DNA of 36,282 nucleotides from Prorocentrum cordatum (lineage: Eukaryota; Sar; Dinophyceae; Prorocentrales; Prorocentraceae). The notes beneath the pieces were generated by a model. It made no database searches. It saw nothing but the letters and a program-made list of their open reading frames with translations, and had not been told where the DNA came from. The stretch spans positions 87,501-123,782 of the forward strand of contig CAUYUJ010022429.1 of the NCBI GenBank assembly GCA_963575745.1, given 5' to 3'. This document shows positions 21,608 to 30,467 of this stretch, piece after piece (positions within the stretch are counted from its first letter, which is position 1; every line of letters begins with the position of its first letter). A program made the translations under genes and the position numbers.

Positions 21608-22726
21608 CTGGGCGCCGGCGGTAAACCGTCAACCTTTCTTACCGCCGGGGAACTCGTAGAGCTTCCTGACAATATATAATGTGGGAAAAATTTCAGAGAA
21701 CGACTAGTTTTTCAGCCCAAGCGATTATACACCTCTCAAGATGACTCTAACAAAACAAACGAACAGTTTTCCGATCGAGCTCGAGTATGGAACCGAGTTC
21801 AGACCTCTGAATGCGACAGGCGGACGCGTCTGATGTCTGCAGATCGATTCCTGTGATTACCAGCTCTGCAGCCCCCCATACAGCCTGAGTTAAGAGCAGA
21901 AAACCGAGAGTACCTCCCAGGATGACTCGAATAATACAACAGTTTCGCGGATCTCGTTCGAGCAGCAGACCGAGTTCCGAGCTCTCGCTTCGACGAACGG
22001 ACACGCCTGATGTCTCGGAATCGATTCCTGTGACCAGCAGCACTGTATCCCTCCCCCAGCACGATTTAAGTATAGAAAACCGAGAGCACTTCTCAAGATG
22101 ACTCGAACAATACCAGTAGGTTCGCGAATCTAGCTCGGGGAGCAGGCCGAGTTCAGAGCTCTTCATTCAACAGACGAACGCGCCTGATAATTCTCAATCG
22201 ATTTCTGTGATTATCAGCTCTGTGGCTGCCCTACAGATCGAGTTAAGTACGAAAAACCGGGAGCGTCTGCTACAATGACTCGAATAATACGAATAGGTTT
22301 GCGACCCTAGCTCGGCTAGCAGACCGAGTTCAGACCTCTGGATTCGACAGGCGAACGCGCCTGATCATTCTGAAGGCATTAGCTGTGCTGACCAGCTCTG
22401 TAGTTGTCCTGAAGCTCGAGTTATCTTGAGAAAACCGACAGCGCGTATCAAGATGACTCGAAACGGCCGTTCCCGCCGGGACGCTTTTTGGCCTTCAAAG
22501 TTACCCGATCGAGCTGAGATCAAGATGGCGAGCGGGAATAAGATCGAATATCATGGGAAAAAATACTAGAGCTCTAACGAATGGTCAAATTTCGAGAACA
22601 AAATTTTCAACCGACCAAAAGTCAGCAAAAGGTCCGTCGAGATTTTTCGTGCCAACTAGCTCTCCAGCGCTCCGGAATTACTCTTAAGCTTCCAGCAATA
22701 GCTTGCGAAGGGAAGCTCTACGAGTT
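21608..22726 (-). mobile_element. Family I element, second copy of a tandem dimer (1119 bp)
   Basis: Head-to-tail with the preceding copy, separated by a single A (21607). The hairpin is 21615-21648. Differences from the first copy include changes near 22051 (C to T) and a short cluster around 22340-22375. Confidence 0.86.
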
Positions 22727-22816
22727 ACTTCCGAAGCTCGCTTCGCGCACCCTGGAGCCACGCGTATTGGGAAACGCTAGGAAGTCACGCTCCCGGACCC
22801 GCTGCCGGTTCCGGCA

Positions 22817-24794
22817 CTGGGCGCCGGCGGTAAACCGTCAACCTTGGTTACCAGTTGAGAAAACCGAGAGCACCTACCAACATTCTGGCTCATAGTGAAT
22901 ATTTTTTTACCTCTGAATGCGACAAGCGGACGCGTCTCATCAGACCGAGTTCAGACCTCTCAATGCGACAGGCGGACGCGTCTGATGTCTGCGAATCAAC
23001 TCATGTGATGACCAGCCCTGCAGCCCCCCTACAGCCCGAGTTAAGTGCAGAAAACCGACAGCATCTCTCAGGATGACTCGAATAATATAATAGTTTCGCA
23101 GACCTGTTTCGAGCAGCAGACCAAGTTCTGAGCTCTCGAATCGACCAACGAACGCGCCTGATGTGTGCAAATCGATTTCTATGACCCGCAGCACTGTAGC
23201 CCTCCAGCACGAGTTGAGTGCAGAAAACTGAAAGCACTTTGCCCGAGAATTCGTACAATACGAATAGTTTCGCGAACCTAGCTCGGGCAGCAGGCCGAGT
23301 TCAGAGCTCTCGATACGACCGACAAACGCGCCCGATAATTCTCAATCGATTTCTGTGACTGTAGGCTCTGTAGCTGCCTACAGCTCGAGTTAAGTACAAA
23401 ACATACCGAGAGCGTTTGTCAAGATGACTCGAAAAATACGAGTAGATTTGCGGACCTAGCTCGGCTAGCGGACCGAGTTCAGACATCTGGAAACAAGAGG
23501 CGAACGCGTCTGATGATTCTGAGTGCAATAGGTTGCTTATCAGCATTGTAGCTGCCCTACAGCTCGAGTTAAGAACAAATACCCACCAAGCATATCAAGT
23601 TCACTCAAATAATACGAATAGGTTTGCGGACCTAGCTCGGCTAACAGACCGAGATCAGACCTATGGATTCAACAGGCGAACGCGCCTGATGATTCTGAGT
23701 GCGACAGATGTGCTTACCAGCACTGTAGCTGCCCTACAGCTCGAGTTAAGTAGCAAATACCGACAACGCGTATCAAGTTCACTCGAATTATACGAATAGG
23801 TTTGCGGACCTAGCTCGGCTAGCAGACCGAGTTCAGACCTATGGATTCAACAGGCGAACGCACCTAATGATTCTGAGTGCGATAGGTGTGCAGCAATGTA
23901 GCTGCCCTACAGCTCGAGTTAAGTAGAAAATACCGAGAACGTGTATCAAGTTGACTCGAATAATACGAATAGGTTTGCGGACCGAGCTCGGCTATCAGAC
24001 CGAGTTCAGACCTATCGATTAAACAGGCGAACGCGCCTGATGATTCTGAGTGCGATAGCTGTGCTTACCAGCTCTGTAGCTGTCTTACATCTCGAGTTAA
24101 GTAGAAAATACCGACAACGCGAATCAAGATGACTCGAAACGACCGATCCCGCGAGTGTGCTTTTTGGCAGTAAAAGGTAACCGACCGAGCTGAGATCAAG
24201 ATGGCGAGCGGGAATGAGATCGAATATCACGGGAAAAAATACTAGAGCTCTAACGAATTCTCAAATTTCGAGACCATAATTTTCAACTGACCAAAAGTTG
24301 TGAAAAGTTCAGTTCTTTTTTTTCTAAGCAACTAGCTCTCCAGCGCGCCGGAATGGCGCCGGCGGTGACCGTCAACCTGGTCACCGCCGGAAACCTCCTG
24401 GAGCTCTAACACGCGTAAGAGTGCTCAGTATCAAAAGAGGGAGCTTCTGGAAGCATTTCTCGGAAAAGAAAAAAAAATGTTTTTTTCACGTCGATATAGA
24501 GGGTTTCGCCAAGTGTTTTGATAGTAAAAGTGCATGTAGAGAGCTCATATTAAGATGCTGAGGCCCTCATAATCATCTACAGGTGCGAAAAATCTGCTTT
24601 CTCAAAATAAATGGTCAAATATCTTTCAACAATCGCAAAACCACCCAAAAGTTATCATATTGTCCGTTCTGGTCGGATCGACCAACTAGCTCCACCCTGC
24701 GCCGGAATTCCTTTAGCTCATCGATGCCGAAGAGCTCTACGAGGTATTACTCTTAGCTTCCAGCTATAACTAGCCAAGGGAAGCTCTACGAGTT
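22817..24794 (-). mobile_element. Family I element with a deleted hairpin arm, holding II-24354
   Basis: Own segments 22817-24353 and 24747-24794 give about 1585 bp, the longest array in the window. The right end starts normally (CTGGGCGCCGGCGGTAA ... GGTTACC, to 22852) and then jumps to AGTTGAGAAAACC. One hairpin arm beyond TTACC and the whole inner inverted repeat are gone, compared with 17393. The left end is intact (GGAAGCTCTACGAGTT). Confidence 0.78.
24354..24745 (-). mobile_element. Family II element (complete, 392 bp)
   Basis: This is the deepest layer of the stack. The right end lacks its first C (TGGCGCCGGCGG); the hairpin is 24359-24390 with a loop one base shorter. The inner motif is mutated (ACCTCCTGGAGCTC), while the closing end is a clean GAGCTCTACGAGGT. 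The target CCGGA|A|TTACTC of the family I left end is restored when it is removed. Confidence 0.84.
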
Positions 24795-24795
24795 A

Positions 24796-25462
24796 AGCTG
24801 CTGCGACGATCGTGGACCGGCGGAGGTGGGCGTGTCCTCCTCACCAGCCACAGCCGGCTTCTTATCTGAAACCCTCTGCTCCCAAGGAGCTATCCGGGAA
24901 TCACTCGAAGCTTCCAGCTATAGCTAGCTTAGGGAAGCTCTACGAGTTTCTAGCTGCGCCCCGCGCCCGAATTCCTCTAGCTCATCGATGTCGACGAGCT
25001 CTACGAGGTATTCCTCTAGCTCATCGATGTCGAAGAGCTCTACGAGGTATAACTTGCTACGGGAAGCTCTACGAGTTATTAGCTCCACCCCGCGCCGGAA
25101 TTCCTCTAGCTCATCGATGCCGAAGAGCTCTACAAGGTACTCTTAAGCTTCCAGCAACTAGCTTAGGGAAGCTCTACGAGTCACTAGCTCCACCCCGCGC
25201 CGGAATGCCTCTAGCTCATCGATGCCGAAAAGCTCTACGAGATACTTGGTAGCTCATCGAAGCACTGCCAAAAACGCTTCCACGCGTGCCTGCGCGCGTG
25301 CGGTGTCGCGCGGGAGCTTGCCGGAAGCTCTCCCGGACCAGTTGCCGGCTCGAACGACCTGCTGCGAGAATTCTTGACCGGCGGAGATGGGCTGCTGGCG
25401 GGCACCACCACCGTCCGGCTTCTAATCTTAAACCCTTTAGCTCTCAGCAAGCTCTCCGGGAA
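24796..25462. other. Stack of consecutive closing ends
   Basis: Within about 650 bases lie the last 104 bp of family IV, then seven left ends in series at 24948 (I), 25009 (III), 25048 (III), 25077 (I), 25138 (II), 25182 (I) and 25243 (II), then a second family IV copy. The order is exactly the reverse of the openings at 15075, 14737, 14378, 12532, 12193, 9473 and 6511. Frames that read across the junctions are artefacts. Confidence 0.85.
25245..25461 (-). mobile_element. Family IV copy, shortened
   Basis: Starts CTTGGTAGCTC and ends GCTCTCCGGGA. It matches the 22728-22816 and 24796-24899 segments of the longer copy (CTCCCGGACC, TTGACCGGCGG, CCGGCTTCTAATCTTAAACCC), but about half of the right part, including the GGAGCGC hairpin, is absent. 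It occupies the place where the tail of the 5461 element was expected. Confidence 0.6.
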
Positions 25463-26341
25463 CTGGGCGCCGGCGGTAAACCGTCAACCTTGATTACCGC
25501 CGGGAGACTCGTAGAGCTTCCTAACTCGACTTAAGTTGAGAACACCGAGCACCTACCAACATCTAACTTATAGTGCGTAGTTTTTGACCTCTGAATGCGA
25601 CAGACGGACGCGTCTGATGTCTGCGAATCGACTCCTGTCATTACCATCTCTACAGCCCCCCTACAGCCCGAGTGAAGTGCAGAAAACCGGCAGCACCTCT
25701 CAGGATGACTCGAACAATAGGAATAGTTTCGACCTAGTTCGGGCAGCAGACAGAGTTCAGAGCTCTGTATTCGACAGGCGGACGCGCCTGATGTCTTCAA
25801 ATCGATTCCAGTGATTGCCAGCCATGCAGCCCCCCTACAGCCCGACTTAAGTCCAGATAACCGACAGCATCTCGCAAGCGACTCGATTGATACGAATAGT
25901 TTAACGATTCTAGATCGGGCAACAGAGTTCAGAGCTCTGGATTCGAGAGACAAACGCAACTGATCATTCTGGATCGGTTTCTGTAAATATCAGCTCTGCA
26001 GCTGTCCTACAGCTCGAGTTAAGTGCAGAAAACCGAGAGTTTCTGTCAAGATGACTCGAATAATACGAATAGATTTGCGACCCTAGCTCGGCTAGCAGAC
26101 CGAGTTCCGACCTCTGGGTTCGACAGGCGAACGCGCCTGATCATTCTGCATGCATTTGCTGTGCTGACCAGCTCTGTAGCTGCCCTACAGCTCGAGTTAT
26201 GTTCAGAAAACCGTCAGCGCGTATCAAGATGACTCGAAACGGCCGTTCCCGCCACAGTGCTTTTCGATAGTAATAGTCACCCGATCGAGCTGAGATCGAG
26301 ATGGCGAGCGGGAATAAGATCGAATATCACGGGAAAAAATA

Positions 26342-26742
26342 CTGGGAATCGGCGGTTTACCGTCAACCAGGTTACCGCCGGGTAGCTCGTAGAGCTCTTT
26401 CGTTGCACAGCGCTCCTCAGAACAGATCAAGAAAGCTTCTGAAGCGAAAGCCGAAAAACTGGAAAAATGACGATTTTTCGGTTTCCATCCAAAATCAGTT
26501 CCTGCAAGTCTTTCGATAGCAATATTGCAGCTACGGACCTGAAAATTTTACTGGCAAACGCGGCATAAACCACTACACGTGAGAAAAATATGGTTTCTCA
26601 AAATAAATTGTCAAATATCTTTCAAATCTCAGCAAAACCGACCCAAAGTCATCACTTTGTCTCTTAAGGCCGGGTCGGCCAACTAGCTCCACCCCGCGCC
26701 GGAATTCCTCCAGCTCATCGATGCTGAAGAGCTCTACGAGGT
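26342..26742 (-). mobile_element. Family III element (complete, 401 bp)
   Basis: The right end is CTGGGAATCGGCGG. Its hairpin is partly decayed (GTTTACC in place of GTAAACC), but seven pairs remain. The closing end GAGCTCTACGAGGT is followed by T where A is expected (26743). The interior matches III-7876. Confidence 0.8.
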
Positions 26743-26797
26743 TCTAGAGCTCTAACGAATGGTCAAATTTCGAGAACCAAATCTTCAACCGAATAAA

Positions 26798-28034
26798 CTG
26801 GGCGCCGGCGGTAAACCGTCAACCTTTGTTGCCGCCGGGGGACTCGTAGAGCTTCCTGACAACATATAATGTCGAAGAAAATTGCAGAGAACGAATATTT
26901 TTTCAGCCCAACTCGAGTATCAGACCGAGTTCGGACCTCTCAATGCAGCAGACAGAGGCGTCTGATGTCTCCGAATCGATTCCTGTGATTACCCGCCCTG
27001 CAGCCCCCCTACAGCCCGAGCTTTGTGCAGAACGCCGACAGTAGCTCTCAAGATGACTGGAAGAATACGAACAGTTTCGTGATTCTAGATCGCCCAGCAG
27101 ACCGAGTTCAGAGCTCTGGATTCAAAAGGCGAACGCGCCTGATTATTCTGAGTGCGATAGGTGTGCTTACCAGCACTGTAGCTGCCCTACAGCTCGAGTT
27201 AAGTAGAAAATACCGACAACGCATATCAAGTTGACTCGAATAATACGACTAGATTTGCGGACCTAGCTCGGCTAGCAGACCGAGTTCAGACCTATGGATC
27301 CAACAGGCGAACGCGCCTCATTATTCTGAGTGCGATAGGTGTGCTTATCAGCACTGCAGCTGCCCTACAGCTCGAGTTATGTTGAAAATACCGACGACGC
27401 GTATCAAGTTGACTCGAATAATACGAATAGGTTTGCGGACCTAGCTCGGCTAGCAGACCGAGTTCAGACCTATGAATTCAACAGGCGAACGCGCCTGTTC
27501 ATTCTGCGTGCGGTAGGCGTGCTTACCAGCACTATAGCTGCCCTACAGCTCGAGTTAAGTAGAAAATACCGACAACGCGTATCAAGTTGACTCGAATAAT
27601 ACGATAGGTTTGTGACCCTAGCTCGGCTAGCAGACCGAGTTCAGACCTATGGATTCAACAGGCGAACGCGCCTGATCATTCTAAGTGCGATAGCTGTGCT
27701 AACAAGCTCTGTAGCTGCCCTACAGCTCGAGTTAAGTACAAAATATCGACAACGCGTATCAAAATGACTCGAAACGGCCGGTCCCGCCAGAGTGCTTTTT
27801 GGCCTTCAGTTACCCGATCGAGCTGAGATCAAGATAGAGAGCGGGAATAAGATCGAATATCACGGGAAAAAATACTAGAGCTCCAACGAATTGTCAAATT
27901 TCGAGAACGAAATTTGCAACCGAGCAAAAATCATCAAAAGTTCCGTCGAGATTTTTCTTGCCAACTAGCTCTCCAGCGCGCCGGAATTCCTCTTAGCTTC
28001 CAGCTATAACTAGCTAAGGGAAGCTCTACGAGTT
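26798..28034 (-). mobile_element. Family I element (complete, 1237 bp)
   Basis: An uninterrupted copy with hairpin 26805-26838 (one wobble). It has very regular monomers at 27233, 27411, 27589 and 27766, and closing GGAAGCTCTACGAGTT. It is one 178-bp unit longer than the shortest family I copies. Confidence 0.85.
27233..27765 (-). repeat. Three monomers of the 178-bp minisatellite (reference)
   Basis: Successive GACTCGAA starts are at 27233, 27411, 27589 and 27766, giving periods of 178, 178 and 177. The same spacing occurs at 35813, 35991 and 36169. Each monomer contains two small inverted repeats, CTCGGCTAGCAGACCGAG and AGCTGCCCTACAGCT. Every family I core is built from diverged versions. 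Monomers nearest the hairpin form distinct types (CAGACCGAGTTCAGACCTCT with GCAGCCCCCC) that keep their order between elements. Confidence 0.9.
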
Positions 28035-28096
28035 AAGTCACCAAAAGTTCCGTCGAGATTTTTCTTGCCAACTAGCTCTCCAGCGCGCCGGAATTA

Positions 28097-29318
28097 CTGG
28101 GCGCCGGCGGTAAACCGTCAACCTTTCTTACCGCCGGGGGACTCGTAGAGCTTCCTGACAATATATACTGTGGGAAAAAACTCCAAAGAACGACTTTGTT
28201 TTAAGCCCAAGCGATTTCAGACCTCTCAAGATAACGCTAACAAAAAACAAACAGTTTCGCAACCCAGTTCGAGTATCAAACCGAGTTCAGACCTCTGTAT
28301 GCGACATCATGCGATTCCACTCATGCGATTCCAGCCCTAAAGCCCACCTACAGCCGGAGTTAATGCAGAAAACCGACAGTATCGACTCGAATAATATAAT
28401 AGTGTTGCGAACCTAGTTCGAGCAGCAGACCGAGTTCCGAGCTCTGGAATCGACCGAAAGACGCGCCTGATGTGTGAAAATCGATATATGTGGCCTGCAG
28501 CACTGTAGCCCTCCCCCAGCACGAGTTCAGTGCAGAAAATTGAGAGCACGTCTCAAAATCATTCGGACAATACGAACAGTTTCGCGAACCTAGCTCGGGC
28601 AGCAGGCCGAATTCAGACCTCTCGGTTCAACAGACGCGTGCCATTGGTGATTTCCCATCGATGTCTGTGACAATGAGCCCTGTAGCTGCCCTACAGCTCG
28701 AGTTAAGTACAGAAAACCGAGAACGTCTATCAAGATAACTCGAATAATACCAACAGGTTTGCGGACCTAGCTCGGCTAGCAGACCGAGTTCAGACCTCCG
28801 GATTCAACAGGCGAACGCGCGTGATGATTCTGAGTGCGATAGGTGTGCTTACCAGCACTGTAGCGACCCTAAAGCTCGAGTCAAGTACAGAAAACCGAGA
28901 GTGTCTATCAAGATGACTCGAATAATACAAACAGGTTTGCGGACCTAGCTCGGCTCACAGACCGAGTTCAGACCTCTGGATTCAACAGGCGAACGCGCCT
29001 GATCATTCTGCATGCATTAGCTGTGCTTACCAGCTCTGTAGCTGCCCTAGAGCTCGAGTTATGTTCAGAAAACCGTCAGCGCGTATCAAGATGACTCGAA
29101 ACGGCCGTTCCCGCCACTGTGCTTTTTGGCCTTCAAAGTTACCCGATCGAGCTGAGATCAAGATGGCGAGCGGGAATAAGATCGAATATCACGGGAAAAA
29201 ATACTAGAGCTCTAACGAATGGTCAAATTTCGAGAACCAAATTTTCAACCGAGCAAAAGTCATCAAAAGTTCCGTCGAGATTTTTCTTGCCAACTAGCTC
29301 TCCAGCACGCCGGAATTA
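28097..29318 (-). mobile_element. Family I element, near-twin of 29319
   Basis: Inserted at GGAATTA| in the 25463 element. The hairpin is 28104-28137. Its LE domain runs to CCAGCACGCCGGAATTA and is then interrupted by the 29319 copy. No closing end in the window. Confidence 0.78.
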
Positions 29319-30467
29319 CTGGGCGCCGGCGGTAAACCGTCAACCTTTCTTACCGCCGGGGGACTCGTAGAGCTTCCTGACAATATATACTGTGGGAAAA
29401 AACTCCAAAGAACGACTTTGTTTTAAGCCCAAGCGATTTCAGACCTCTCAAGATAACGCTAACAAAAAACAAACAGTTTCGCAACCCAGTTCGAGTATCA
29501 AACCGAGTTCAGACCTCTGTATGCGACATCATGCGATTCCACTCATGCGATTCCAGCCCTAAAGCCCACCTACAGCCGGAGTTAATGCAGAAAACCGACA
29601 GTATCGACTCGAATAATATAATAGTGTTGCGAACCTAGTTCGAGCAGCAGACCGAGTTCCGAGCTCTGGAATCGACCGAAAGACGCGCCTGATGTGTGAA
29701 AATCGATATATGTGGCCTGCAGCACTGTAGCCCTCCCCCAGCACGAGTTCAGTGCAGAAAATTGAGAGCACGTCTCAAAATCATTCGGACAATACGAACA
29801 GTTTCGCGAACCTAGCTCGGGCAGCAGGCCGAATTCAGACCTCTCGGTTCAACAGACGCGTGCCATTGGTGATTTCCCATCGATGTCTGTGACAATGAGC
29901 CCTGTAGCTGCCCTACAGCTCGAGTTAAGTACAGAAAACCGAGAACGTCTATCAAGATAACTCGAATAATACCAACAGGTTTGCGGACCTAGCTCGGCTA
30001 GCAGACCGAGTTCAGACCTCCGGATTCAACAGGCGAACGAGCGGATGAGCCTGAGGAGTGCTTTGTAGCGACCCTAAGCTTAAGAAGTGCAGAAAAACCG
30101 GAGTGTCTCATCAAGATGACTCGAATAATACAATAGGTTTGCGGACCTAGCTCGGCTACAGACCGAGTTCAGACCTCTGGATTCAACAGGCGAACGCGCC
30201 TGATCATTCTGCATGCATTAGCTGTGCTTACCAGCTCTGTAGCTGCCCTAAGCTCGAGTTATGTTCAGAAAACCGTCAGCGCGTATCAAGATGACTCGAA
30301 ACGGCCGTTCCCGCCACTGTGCTTTTTGGCCTTCAAAGTTACCCGATCGAGCTGAGATCAAGATGGCGAGCGGGAATAAGATCGAATATCACGGGAAAAA
30401 ATACTAGAGCTCTAACGAATGGTCAAATTTCGAGAACCAAATTTTCAACCGAGCAAAAGTCATCAAA

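Larger units (their letters stand above)
18985..24899 (-). mobile_element. Family IV element (GC-rich), split by four insertions
   Basis: Own segments 18985-19134, 20423-20487, 22728-22816 and 24796-24899 rejoin to about 408 bp. One outer end reads CTTGTAAGCGTCCAAAACCGGATAGC, here given as CTTGTAAGCGTCC plus the inner motif CCGGATAGC at 19002-19010. The other ends GCTATCCGGGA at 24889-24899, the inverted counterpart. A perfect 7-bp hairpin with a 3-nt loop lies at 19023-19039. It sits in family I at CCGGA|A|. Short frames cross it, but none looks conserved. Assignment to the same transposon class rests on the asymmetric ends and shared target preference. Confidence 0.65.
15075..24948 (-). mobile_element. 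Family I element carrying 8.8 kb of passengers
   Basis: Own segments 15075-16058, 18963-18984 and 24901-24948 total about 1054 bp. It is broken at GAGCCA|A|CTAGCTC by II-16059 and at CCGGA|A|TCACTC by the family IV element. The right-end variant has ACAACATATAATGTC following the inner repeat. The hairpin is 15082-15115. Confidence 0.8.
14737..25009 (-). mobile_element. Family III element, split
   Basis: Own segments are 14737-15074 and 24950-25009 (about 398 bp). The right end is CTGGGATCCGGCGG with hairpin 14744-14776, and the closing end is GAGCTCTACGAGGT. It holds the 9.9 kb I-15075 block at GGCCAA|; the A expected after that block has become T (24949). Confidence 0.8.
14378..25048 (-). 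mobile_element. Family III element, split
   Basis: Own segments 14378-14736 and 25011-25048 (about 397 bp) rejoin at CCCGAA|TTCCTC. The right end reads CTGGATCCGGCGG with hairpin 14384-14416. Its body is highly similar to III-14737, which is inserted in it, so the two belong to one recently active subfamily. Confidence 0.8.
12532..25077 (-). mobile_element. Family I element, split
   Basis: Own segments 12532-13844, 14245-14377 and 25050-25077 total about 1474 bp. They are interrupted by III-13845 at AAATA|CTAGAGC and by III-14378 at CAGCAA|TAACTTGC. Both breaks rejoin to sequences seen intact in other family I copies. Its array is longer than average, with several closely similar monomers at 13200-13730. 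Confidence 0.8.
12193..25138 (-). mobile_element. Family II element, split
   Basis: Own segments 12193-12531 and 25079-25138 total about 399 bp and rejoin at GGCCA|A|CTAGCTCC (first base now T). The hairpin 12199-12231 retains pairing through one G-T wobble. The closing end is GAGCTCTACAAGGT. It inserted at the edge of the inverted family IV fragment. Confidence 0.78.
9473..25182 (-). mobile_element. Family I element, heavily interrupted
   Basis: Own segments are 9473-10196, 11838-12030 and 25140-25182. The stem of the hairpin at 9480-9513 carries one mismatch (CCGGAGGTAA). Its array received the inverted composite 10197-11836 and resumes as ACCGACAACGCG. Its LE domain is lost from about 12031 to the CTCTTAAGC tail, where an inverted family IV fragment and II-12193 lie, so a small deletion is likely. 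The closing end reads GAGTC instead of GAGTT. Confidence 0.65.
6511..25243 (-). mobile_element. Family II element spanning the deep stack
   Basis: Its own segments are 6511-6851 and 25184-25243, which rejoin at CGACCA|A|CTAGCTCC to give about 401 bp, matching other family II copies. The hairpin is 6517-6549. The closing end is slightly mutated (CTACGAGAT). Everything between is passengers inserted in succession at one point: 6852-8359, 8361-9471, and 9473-25182 with its contents. It is the oldest clearly closable layer of the stack. Confidence 0.75.
25463..28096 (-). mobile_element. Family I element, tail beyond nested copies
   Basis: Own segments are 25463-26341, 26744-26797 and 28036-28096. 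The loop variant is ACCGTCAACCTTGA (hairpin 25470-25503). It is interrupted at AAATA|CTAGAGC by III-26342, at AATAA|A|AGTCACC by I-26798 and at GGAATTA| by I-28097. Its closing end is not reached within the window. Confidence 0.75.

Noticed and set aside
24812-25252. 146-codon plus-strand frame across the stack of closing ends
   Set aside because: It reads through at least six unrelated element junctions; the repeated peptides are the left-end motifs themselves.
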